NCBI GenBank assembly: GCA_910588625.1
Contig: CAJUQN010000045.1
Location: forward strand, 1 to 21,708
Direction: 5' to 3'
DNA length: 21,708 nucleotides
Source of the DNA: an uncultured Oscillospiraceae bacterium
Lineage (GTDB): Bacteria > Bacillota > Clostridia > Oscillospirales > Oscillospiraceae
Numbering within the stretch: the stretch's first letter is position 1; every line of letters starts with the position of its first letter. Shown here one piece after another: positions 1 to 5,769 of the stretch. The position numbers and the translations under genes were made by a program. A model generated the notes under the pieces. The model worked only from the letters and a program-made list of their open reading frames with translations. It was not told the DNA's origin and made no database searches.

Positions 1-51
1 CCTATTATCTCCCACTCCGCCATTTTTGTCAAAAGATTTTAAACAGGCTCT
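1..51. mobile_element. Possible terminal end of another insertion sequence
   Basis: Where the IS4-type reading frame loses homology, the minus strand begins GAGCCTGTTTAAAATC and continues to the window edge. A GAG-plus-T-rich start of this kind resembles terminal inverted repeats of several insertion-sequence families. The partner end lies outside the window, so neither the family nor insertion can be confirmed. Confidence 0.25.
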
Positions 52-762
52 AAGAACTTGAGCAGACGAAAAAGTATCGGCGGGCAGAGATGTACCAACC
101 ACAAAATATTCGCTCATCTCAATGGCAGCTGGGTCCAAAGGCTTTTTGTGCGGCTCTCTCATTTTGCGGCGCGTCTTTCGTTTGGCCCGTTCCGCCTGCT
201 CAGGACTTTTTCGTATCGCGCAAATGCGCAGCGGTTTTGCGGACGCCGGCTTTCTGGGTTCGGAGTAGTAGTGAAGCGTAACGTCCAGGACTTCTCCCGC
301 AGCCAGTTCCCGCAGCAACGGCAGCAATTCCACACGGTGGCCGTCCTCATCGTAATACTTTGCAGCTTTGTGTTTCAAACGCATGACAAAATCCCCACCA
401 GCGCCAACAATTCTGTCGATGGCTCGGACACGACGCTCCTCCAGCCACTTCGGTTTTGTAACCGCTGTGCCGAATTGCTCCAGCGTCCCCTCACATATCC
501 AGCGCAGCCATTCCGCGCTTTTTCGCGCACGATGATAGAGTGCTACGCTGGATATGTCGCTTATTCCGCCTTCTTTCGCCACGGCGCTTGTCTCTTTCAA
601 AGACAGTCCCTCGCCGAAATGCAGCAGCTCCTCCGCGCTGCCTGCTTTCCGGGTTCGACAAATCGCTTTGCTCTCTTTTGACTTTTCCTCCCAGCCTTTG
701 GGCAAAAAGCTTTCAGCTCTTCCCATTCTTTCGTTAGTTTTTCCATGCTGCCAGTTTACCAT
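52..762 (-). pseudogene. IS4-family DDE transposase relic
   Basis: One reading frame runs without a stop from ATG 762 (ribosome site AGGAG about 6 nt upstream) to the left edge of the window. Seen: the N-terminal block with ALYHRARKSAEWLRWI, then GGDFVMRLKHKAAKYYDEDG and EYFVVGTSLPADTFSSAQVL, which matches the usual order in IS4-type transposases. Between RRVRAID and RIVGAGGDFVMRL the family normally carries some 50-60 more residues, including a catalytic Asp near a GDRGYA-like motif; these are missing. After SSAQVL (about position 52) the expected YRLRWQIE block with the catalytic Glu is replaced by unrelated sequence. The copy therefore looks dead, with an internal in-frame deletion and a lost C-terminus. 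Family assignment is from recognised motifs. The size of the deletion is my estimate from memory of the family. Confidence 0.72.
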
Positions 763-801
763 ATTTTTCTCCTGTTGTCATTATTATTTTAACGCTTATG
801 G

Positions 802-1017
802 GTGTACGACCGAAAAAGGGTTCGGGGCGGCGTAGTCCGTTTGAAGGAATGGGACTATTACTACGTGGGGAATGACCATTTTGGAGTGGCGCTGACTATC
901 GCCGACAACAGCTATATGGGATTGGATTCTATCTCCTATTACAATAGATTTACGGTGAAAGGCACGGCAGCCAGCCGTGTCTTTTTCCGCATCATTGCCA
1001 AAGCTGTTAGAATGTGA
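802..1017 (+). pseudogene. DUF2804-like protein fragment
   Basis: The frame reads VVRLKEWDYYYVGNDHFGVA then TIADNSYMGLDSISYYN, which resembles a central block of DUF2804 proteins (a Trp-Asp-Tyr-Tyr start followed by an 'iad.gY.gl.s.s' pattern). Only about 50 residues are recognisable. The remainder to the stop at 1017 does not look conserved, and no normal start or ribosome site is evident. I read it as a decayed piece of a gene broken up by the neighbouring insertion sequences. DUF2804 function is not established. The assignment is from memory of the family pattern and is moderate at best. Confidence 0.42.
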
Positions 1018-1231
1018 GTGTATTGGCCTGACATCTGCCTCCAAGGACCGACACGTCCGCCAGAAAGTCCGTCAGCCAGCCTCTCGTTCGCAGCGTTCGA
1101 TTTATGCAGGTAGAGCCGCCCTGCTGGGGCAGCACCGCTCCGGCCCGGCGCGTCCGTGTCGGCAAATAGATAGAATCGGCAATGATGGAAGGGCTGGGAG
1201 CCAATCAAATCTACGATGGGAGTGCTGTGCA
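1018..1231 (+). mobile_element. Probable IS110 left non-coding end
   Basis: This GC-rich stretch precedes the IS110 recombinase relic. It has no coding signal of its own, although one frame happens to stay open into the recombinase. In IS110-group elements the region upstream of the recombinase encodes the bridge RNA. Whether a recognisable bridge RNA survives here cannot be decided by eye. The left boundary is uncertain. Confidence 0.3.
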
Positions 1232-1970
1232 GTGAACGCGGCAGGAATTGATGTTTCCAAAGGCAAGAGCATGGTGTCAGCACGCCGCCCCTTTAACGAG
1301 ATCGTGGCAAAGCCTTTTAAGGTACGCCACACCGCCAGTGAACTCAAGCAGCTGGCAGACTACTTGAAAAGCCTGGACGATGAGACGCGAGCGGTGATAG
1401 AACACACCGGGCGGTACTACGAGCAGATCGTCCAGTACCTCCATGACGCGGGGCTCTATGTCAGCGCGGTGAACCCGAAGCTCATCAAGGACTACGGCGG
1501 TGGGAACCCCCTGTTTGACAGCCCCGTGCGGGAGGACGGGACGCAGAAATGGGTGGATTTAGGCGCGTCCTTCTGGCACGTTGACTGTGTGCGGGGCATG
1601 AACCAGACTGCTTTCGTACAGCGATACACCAAGTGGTGCAAGCAGCACAGATATCAGGCCAGGGCGGGCAGGGCCGAGGAAATCTATGAACATTTCCAAA
1701 GACCTGATTGCCATGCTGCCCAAGGATGCCATAACCAAGCTGTTGGTGCGGCAGGCCATTGACGCCCTCAACGCTGTTTCCGCCACGCTGGAGCGGCTCA
1801 AGGCCGAGATGCTGAAGCCGGCCTCCCAGCTCCCCGAGCTCCCCGTGGTAATGTCCATGCACGGCGTGGGTGATTCCCTCGCTCCTCAGCTCATTGCGGA
1901 AATTGGGGATGTGACTCGGTTTGTCCACCACAGCGCAATTACATCCTTTGCCGTAATAGATTTTCAGTGA
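1232..1970 (+). pseudogene. IS110-family transposase (DEDD recombinase) relic
   Basis: The frame starts around GTG 1232 and shows the IS110 N-terminus: NAAGIDVSKGKS with the first catalytic Asp, VIEHTGRYYE with the Glu, and VSAVNPKLIKDYG. It then jumps straight to LFDSPVREDGTQKWVD. The usual middle segment, with the TDKADA-like Asp pair, is missing. Near 1685 the frame shifts: the second part (from about 1686) reads MNISKDLIAMLPKDAITKLL, then VMSMHGVGDSLAPQLIAEIG and DVTRFVHH, the conserved C-terminal block. It stops at 1970 before the usual end. Internal deletion, frameshift and truncated tail together make this non-functional. An imperfect 18-nt direct repeat (943-960 and 1956-1973) lies around it. 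Confidence 0.85.
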
Positions 1971-1973
1971 AAT

Positions 1974-2077
1974 GTTCCGAACGATTTTACAGATATAGGT
2001 CAGCAGCGGGTTTGGCCTCGCCGGAGGGATTGCGTTCCACGCTCCTAAGTAAGATGGTAAATCAACAAAAATTCTTC
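1974..2077. other. Intergenic stretch without recognised genes
   Basis: This sequence lies between the end of the IS110 relic and the queT promoter. An open frame crosses it but shows no family resemblance and no ribosome site. It is probably residual flanking DNA of the relic. Confidence 0.3.
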
Positions 2078-2106
2078 TGTACACGGGGAAAAGGCTGTGG
2101 TAAAAT
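2078..2106 (+). promoter_or_regulatory. Promoter of the queT leader
   Basis: TGTACA (2078-2083), a 17-nt spacer and TAAAAT (2101-2106), with TG at 2098-2099 giving an extended -10. Transcription would begin near 2112, right at the first hairpin of the leader. Confidence 0.55.
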
Positions 2107-2110
2107 ATCT

Positions 2111-2220
2111 GTGACCGACCTCCACTTCGGTCCAAACGGCGGGCAGAGAGCCGCGAAGGAGAAAGCGCGTTCCCCTTCGGAAGGGACGCCCGCCGCTGTG
2201 CCAATGCGCTGGCACTCTAA
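2111..2220 (+). ncRNA. Structured 5' leader of queT, candidate preQ1-type riboswitch
   Basis: Three stems are visible in the roughly 130-nt leader. The first pairs GACCGA (2113-2118) with TCGGTC (2127-2132). The second pairs CGGCGGGC (2137-2144) with GCCCGCCG (2188-2195), an 8-bp stem. Inside it two alternative hairpins compete: GAAGG with CCTTC, or TCCC with GGGA. The third pairs GTGCCA (2198-2203) with TGGCAC (2210-2215), just before the ribosome site GGAGG (2230-2234). Genes for QueT-type carriers are often controlled by preQ1 riboswitches, and class III is known from related Oscillospiraceae. I cannot confirm a class by eye. No poly-T terminator precedes the gene, so any control would act on translation. 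Confidence 0.45.
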
Positions 2221-2241
2221 ATATAAATTGGAGGTATTTTT

Positions 2242-2772
2242 ATGCGCAAGCTTTCTGTCCGTGATCTGACCCTGGCCGCCATGGTGGCGGCCCTGTACAC
2301 TGTGATGGGCTATTTTGCCAATATCTTCGGCCTGGATTTCGGTGTGGTCCAATTCCGCTTTGCCGAAGCCCTCACGGTGCTGCCCTTCCTGTTTCCCGCC
2401 GCCGCGCCGGGGCTGGTGGTGGGGTGCTTCCTCACCAACCTGCTCTCTCCCTACGGCCCGCTGGACTGGCTGTTCGGGACCCTGGCCACCGCCATCGCCG
2501 CCTACCTCACCATGAAGATGCCCAAGTGGTATCTGGCGGCCCTGCCCCCTGTCATTGTCAATGCCCTCATCCTGTCCCCCATGTGGGCGTGGACGGATAT
2601 TGGAGCGGTCACCCCCGCTTTTTGGGTGGCCTGCGGCTGGAACGCCGTTACATTCATCCCCGCCGAGGCGCTGGTCTGTTATGTGCTCGGGACGCTGCTG
2701 CTGAAGCTGCTGCCCAAAGTCAGCGTTTTGCGGCCCGCTATGCGCCAGACGGTGCAGGCCCCCACAATTTGA
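2242..2772 (+). CDS. queT: QueT-family queuosine precursor transporter (ECF S-component)
   Basis: A 176-residue, strongly hydrophobic integral membrane protein of the QueT family (formerly DUF988). Family hallmarks seen: an N-terminal RDLTLAAMVAALYTVMGY helix, then VVQFRFAEALTVLPFLFP and a GCFLTNLLSPYGPLDWLFGT segment. QueT proteins bind a queuosine precursor such as preQ1 and import it through a shared energy-coupling-factor module; none of those module genes is in the window. About five to six membrane segments are expected. Start: ATG 2242 with GGAGG (2230-2234) at 7-nt spacing. The structured leader upstream fits preQ1 feedback control. The gene is monocistronic and ends at a strong terminator. 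Substrate is inferred from family only. Confidence 0.88.
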   Translation: MRKLSVRDLTLAAMVAALYTVMGYFANIFGLDFGVVQFRFAEALTVLPFLFPAAAPGLVVGCFLTNLLSPYGPLDWLFGTLATAIAAYLTMKMPKWYLAALPPVIVNALILSPMWAWTDIGAVTPAFWVACGWNAVTFIPAEALVCYVLGTLLLKLLPKVSVLRPAMRQTVQAPTI

Positions 2773-2776
2773 TGGC

Positions 2777-2815
2777 TCAGGCCCCCGGACGGTGGAGCGT
2801 CCGGGGCCTTTTTAT
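2777..2815. terminator. Terminator of queT, overlapping the end of the MocR gene
   Basis: An 11-bp GC stem (GGCCCCGGACG-like arm, GTGGAG loop, CGTCCGGGGCC arm) is followed by TTTTT. The T run contains the stop codon of the convergent MocR gene (2812-2814). The mirror strand has no T run next to the stem. Confidence 0.85.
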
Positions 2816-4200
2816 GCCCAGGCTTCCTTTAACAATACGGCAGCCTGGGATAATTCGTCCTCAGTCAGCCCCGCGAAGCCCAGGACCACCGTGGAAGGTC
2901 TGGGCTCCACACTGTGGCAGTAGCGGCTCAGTGGATGGATGCCCACAGACTTTGCCGCGGCCCGGTCTACCAACTCCGTTTCCGAAAACCGGGGGAGGGT
3001 GACGAGAAAGTGCAGCCCCGCGTCCGCGCCGGAGATGGTTACGCCGGGGATTTCCTCAAGTGCCTCGGTGAACAGGGCGCATTTTTTGCGGTACAGGTTC
3101 CCTGTCCGCCGCAGGTGCCGCCCGTACAGTCCCTGGACCAGGAAGCGCCGCAGGCTCTCCTGCTCGAACCGGGAGACGGTGCAGGCGCCGTGGAAGAAGG
3201 TGCGGCGGTAGCGTTCCAACAGCTCAGGCGGCAGGATCATGTACGCCACGCGGATGGCAGGGGCGATGGAACGGGAGAAGGTGCCCATATATACCACCCG
3301 TCCGGCCCGGTCCAGTCCCTGGAGGGCCGGGATGGGCCGGGAGGAGTAGCGGAACTCGCTGTCGTAGTCGTCCTCAATGAGCCAGCGGTCTGGGGCAGAG
3401 GCGGCCCAGTGGAGCAGGCGGCTGCGCCGTCCGGCGGGCATGGTAACCCCCAGGGGAAACTGGTGGGAGGGCGTTAGATAGGCCAGCCCCGCGCCGGATT
3501 TTTCCAGGGCCTCCGGCGCCATCCCCGCCCCGTCCACCGGGATGGGGACGGCTTGGCGCTGGTGGAGAGAGACAGCGGTATAGGCGGCGGGGTAGCCGGG
3601 GTCCTCCAAGGCGATGGTCTCTTGCTCCGGGAGCAGCTGGAGGAGCAGGGTCAGCAGGTAATCCGCGCCCGCACCCACCACCACCTGCTCCGGGGCGCAC
3701 CGAACGCCACGATATTGGGCCAGCAGCTCCGCCAAAGCAGTGCGCAGGGGCGGATCGCCCTGAGGATGGCCCCGCTGGAGGAGGCCGGGGTTCTCATAGA
3801 CCGCCTCTTTTGTGATGCGCGCCCAGGAGGAGAAGGGGAACGCCGACGTGTCTACTCCGGATGTGGAGCAGTCAAAGGCCCACCGGGCTGGGGCGGGAAT
3901 GGAGCCAGGGGCCGTCTCCGGCGCCGCCGCGGGCGGTGTGGAGACAGAGGGAAGCAGATGGGCGCACACGTAGCCGCTCCGAGGTTTTGCCAGCACGTAC
4001 CCCTCCGCCGCTAACAAGGAGTAAGCGGTCTCCACGGTGCTCATGCTGACCCCGGCCAGGGCGCATAGGCGGCGCTTGGAGGGCAGCTTGCTCCCCGGCG
4101 ACAGCGCCCCGGATTGGATGGCGGCAGCGATGTGGCGGTAAAGCTGGTCGTATAGGGGAGCGTCCCCAGTGAACACGGGAAGGGGGAAGGAATCGGGCAT
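2812..4200 (-). CDS. MocR/PdxR-type regulator (GntR wHTH fused to aminotransferase fold)
   Basis: A 462-residue protein. Residues about 10-80 form a GntR winged helix-turn-helix (PLYDQLYRHIAAAIQSGALS, LCALAGVSMSTVETAYSLLA). A linker and a fold-type I aminotransferase domain follow to the end (YLTPSHQFPLGVTMP, IEDDYDSEFRY, GTFSRSIAPAIRVAYM). The DDYDSEF and HQFPLG motifs are intact, but the Lys that normally forms the PLP Schiff base in the [ST]FSK motif is Arg (residue 310, codon 3271-3273). Start: ATG 4200 with GAGGTGG 5 nt upstream; a longer frame to 4260 lacks a good site. It is divergent from the ECF S-component gene, with an operator-like repeat between them. MocR proteins of this group usually sense PLP and control vitamin B6 genes, so the neighbour is a likely target. 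Confidence 0.85.
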   Translation of the reverse strand: MPDSFPLPVFTGDAPLYDQLYRHIAAAIQSGALSPGSKLPSKRRLCALAGVSMSTVETAYSLLAAEGYVLAKPRSGYVCAHLLPSVSTPPAAAPETAPGSIPAPARWAFDCSTSGVDTSAFPFSSWARITKEAVYENPGLLQRGHPQGDPPLRTALAELLAQYRGVRCAPEQVVVGAGADYLLTLLLQLLPEQETIALEDPGYPAAYTAVSLHQRQAVPIPVDGAGMAPEALEKSGAGLAYLTPSHQFPLGVTMPAGRRSRLLHWAASAPDRWLIEDDYDSEFRYSSRPIPALQGLDRAGRVVYMGTFSRSIAPAIRVAYMILPPELLERYRRTFFHGACTVSRFEQESLRRFLVQGLYGRHLRRTGNLYRKKCALFTEALEEIPGVTISGADAGLHFLVTLPRFSETELVDRAAAKSVGIHPLSRYCHSVEPRPSTVVLGFAGLTEDELSQAAVLLKEAWA

Positions 4201-4240
4201 GGATACCACCTCATAAGAATCTGACCCCATAAAAAAGATG

Positions 4241-4279
4241 AAAACTGAAACTGGAAGCAATGCCAGTTTTGCCTATAAT
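4241..4279 (+). promoter_or_regulatory. Candidate MocR operator and ECF promoter
   Basis: Two direct repeats, AAAACTG (4241-4247) and AAACTGG (4248-4254), are followed after 8 nt by the inverted copy CCAGTTT (4263-4269). MocR regulators typically use two direct repeats plus an inverted one. A consensus TATAAT (4274-4279) follows toward the ECF gene. Its -35 position falls inside the operator and has no good match, which fits an activated promoter. This is inferred, not proven. Confidence 0.6.
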
Positions 4280-4326
4280 AACACCAGAACAAGGGGCCGT
4301 CAAGGTCTCGAAAGGAGCTGGAAGGA

Positions 4327-4911
4327 ATGAACCAATCTAAAAACAGGAAAACGGTCCTGACGATCTGCATGGTGGCCATGATGGCGGCGCTGGTGGCGGT
4401 AGGGTCCAACATACCGAATATCCAGATTCCATCGCCGCTGGGCAACAACCGGTTTCATTTGGGCAATGTGATGTGCGCGCTGTCCGGGCTGCTGCTGGGG
4501 CCCTGGTGGGGCGGGCTGTCGTCTGGGCTGGGTTCCGCCATTTACGATTTGCTGATGGACCCCACCCGTTTCGCGGACACGCCGATCACCTTCATCACCA
4601 AGGGCCTGTATGGTGTGGTAGCCGGGGCGGTATTTTTCAAGGTATTCAAAGGGGAAAGCAGCTATTTGGCTGAGCTGACGGCGAGTGCGGCGGCAGCGGC
4701 GACGTATATTGTGGTCTACCTGGGCAAGAGCTTTTTCTACAATGGACTTCTGCTCCAGGGACTGAGCGCCGACGCGGCTTGGCTGGCGGTGTTGGGCCGG
4801 GCGCCGTCCTCTTTGTTCAATGGCATCGTGGCGGTTATTTTTGCCCCTATTTTGGGATTAGCGCTGCACAGAGCGCTGAAAGCCGCACATTTGGAGATTA
4901 AGCTGGCATAA
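4327..4911 (+). CDS. ECF transporter S component, probable vitamin B6-type
   Basis: A 194-residue hydrophobic protein with about six membrane segments. It opens with a charged stretch and the helix VLTICMVAMMAALVAVGSNI, where small alanines resemble the AxxxA surface used by S-components to dock on EcfT. The block FHLGNVMCALSGLLLGPWWG followed by GGLSSGLGSAIYDLL is typical of ECF-type substrate-binding subunits. It would capture a vitamin outside the membrane and use an EcfA/A'/T module encoded elsewhere. Divergent orientation from a MocR/PdxR-like regulator suggests pyridoxine or a related B6 vitamer, but thiamine-related or other substrates cannot be excluded. Start: ATG 4327, with AAGGAG 9 nt upstream. 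There is no clear terminator directly after the stop. Confidence 0.8.
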   Translation: MNQSKNRKTVLTICMVAMMAALVAVGSNIPNIQIPSPLGNNRFHLGNVMCALSGLLLGPWWGGLSSGLGSAIYDLLMDPTRFADTPITFITKGLYGVVAGAVFFKVFKGESSYLAELTASAAAAATYIVVYLGKSFFYNGLLLQGLSADAAWLAVLGRAPSSLFNGIVAVIFAPILGLALHRALKAAHLEIKLA

Positions 4912-5130
4912 AAACTGAACTGGTTCAACGGTACGATCCTTTCTGCCAGAGCCTCGTCACGCGCACCTGGGCCAGCAACATGACCCACTCAGGCGCAGGC
5001 GGTAAGCCCACAACCGGTCTCAGTGATTAGACGCCGGCGGCAGCACAAATAGAGGCGACTGCGTCGAAAACCGCTGGCGCCGGAAGGTCATACCCAACAA
5101 AACGAAGCAAGCTCTCCCATAAAACGGGGG
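4912..5130. other. Hairpin-rich intergenic region, unknown
   Basis: There is no convincing gene on either strand. On the plus strand several stems can be drawn. CGCCGGCGG (5032-5040) pairs with CCGCTGGCG (5071-5079), enclosing a CGAC-TGC-GTCG hairpin. CCTG pairs with CAGG around 4966-4992, and GTCT with AGAC around 5016-5031. A short in-frame stretch ends at TAG 5028-5030 but has no ribosome site. It may be an untranslated RNA, the 3' region of the ECF transcript, or an old mobile relic. I could not match it to SRP RNA, RNase P RNA, tmRNA, 6S RNA or a known riboswitch. Confidence 0.3.
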
Positions 5131-5300
5131 TTCTTAGGGGGTATCCCGACTATGAACACGGCCCGCCCTATGGGCCGTGTCCATTCGGAGGGATCCCCCT
5201 AAGCGTTCTCTTTGGGTACTTTCTCTCACATGAGAGAAAGTACCGCCCCGGCAGGGTGGCCCTGCAAAAGAGAGGGGCAAGGGGACGCTTCCCCTTGCAA
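5131..5300. repeat. Composite palindromic intergenic element
   Basis: Four hairpins lie in series. (1) CTTAGGGGGTATCCC (5133-5147) pairs with GGGATCCCCCTAAG (5190-5203), with an inner 9-bp stem ACACGGCCC (5156-5164) / GGGCCGTGT (5172-5180). (2) A perfect 14-bp palindrome with a 2-nt centre occupies 5215-5244. (3) GCAGGG (5251-5256) pairs with CCCTGC (5260-5265). (4) GCAAGGGG (5277-5284) pairs with CCCCTTGC (5291-5298). There is no coding capacity. Such compact palindromic units are typical of dispersed REP- or MITE-like repeats; only one copy is in this window. Confidence 0.65.
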
Positions 5301-5322
5301 TTCCCCAGCTTTGTGGTATAAT
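5295..5322 (+). promoter_or_regulatory. Promoter of mrnC-rqcH operon
   Basis: TTGCAA (5295-5300), a 16-nt spacer and perfect TATAAT (5317-5322), with TG at 5314-5315 making it an extended -10. The -35 hexamer overlaps the right arm of the last hairpin of the upstream repeat. Confidence 0.75.
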
Positions 5323-5355
5323 TTCAGGGACATTCGCTGAGATTGGAGAATTCCC

Positions 5356-5769
5356 ATGGATTACTTTCACCTGTCCCCGGGACAGGATACGATCAATAAA
5401 ATCAGCGCCCTGGGCCTGGCTCACCTGGGCGACGGTGTTTATGAGCTGATGGTCCGCTCCTGGCTGTGCCTCCACGGCAAGGCCACCAACGCCGGTTTGC
5501 ACAAGGCGGCAGTCAAATATGTGGCCGCCCCCGCCCAAGCCAAGCTGGTCCACGCTGTCCTTCCCCTTCTCACCGAGGAGGAGCAGGGCGTCTACCGCCG
5601 GGGCCGCAACAGCCATACCGCCGCCGTCCCCAAGGGAGCCAGCGTAGGCGAATACCACACCGCCACAGCCCTGGAATCTCTGTTCGGCTGGCTGTATCTG
5701 CAAGGCAGGACGGACCGGCTCAATGAGCTATTCGACGCGATGATGGAGGAGGCCGACCATGCCCTTTGA
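5356..5769 (+). CDS. mrnC: Mini-ribonuclease 3 (MrnC)
   Basis: A 137-residue protein of normal Mini-III length: a single RNase III catalytic domain without a double-stranded-RNA-binding domain. Catalytic blocks seen are LAHLGDGVYELMVR (Asp26, Glu30) and EYHTATALESLFGWLYL with Glu107. RRGRNSHTAAVPK between them is characteristic of the family. In Bacillus it trims the ends of the 23S rRNA precursor in the cytoplasm. Start: ATG 5356, about 7-8 nt after TGGAGA. The 3' end overlaps rqcH by 11 nt, implying coupled translation. In Bacilli the gene usually sits beside cysS; here the partner is rqcH. Confidence 0.93.
   Translation: MDYFHLSPGQDTINKISALGLAHLGDGVYELMVRSWLCLHGKATNAGLHKAAVKYVAAPAQAKLVHAVLPLLTEEEQGVYRRGRNSHTAAVPKGASVGEYHTATALESLFGWLYLQGRTDRLNELFDAMMEEADHAL

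Noticed and set aside
58..681. Plus-strand open frame of 207 residues
   Set aside because: Antisense shadow of the IS4-type relic; Cys/Arg/Phe-rich and without a ribosome site.
1485..2204. Minus-strand open frame of 239 residues
   Set aside because: Runs antisense through the IS110 relic and into the queT leader, with no recognisable domain.
4981..5030. Short 16-codon frame after the ECF gene
   Set aside because: No ribosome site or promoter; could only be a decayed C-terminus.
4912..5130. Hammerhead ribozyme, SRP RNA, RNase P RNA or tmRNA
   Set aside because: Looked for the conserved cores on both strands and did not find them.
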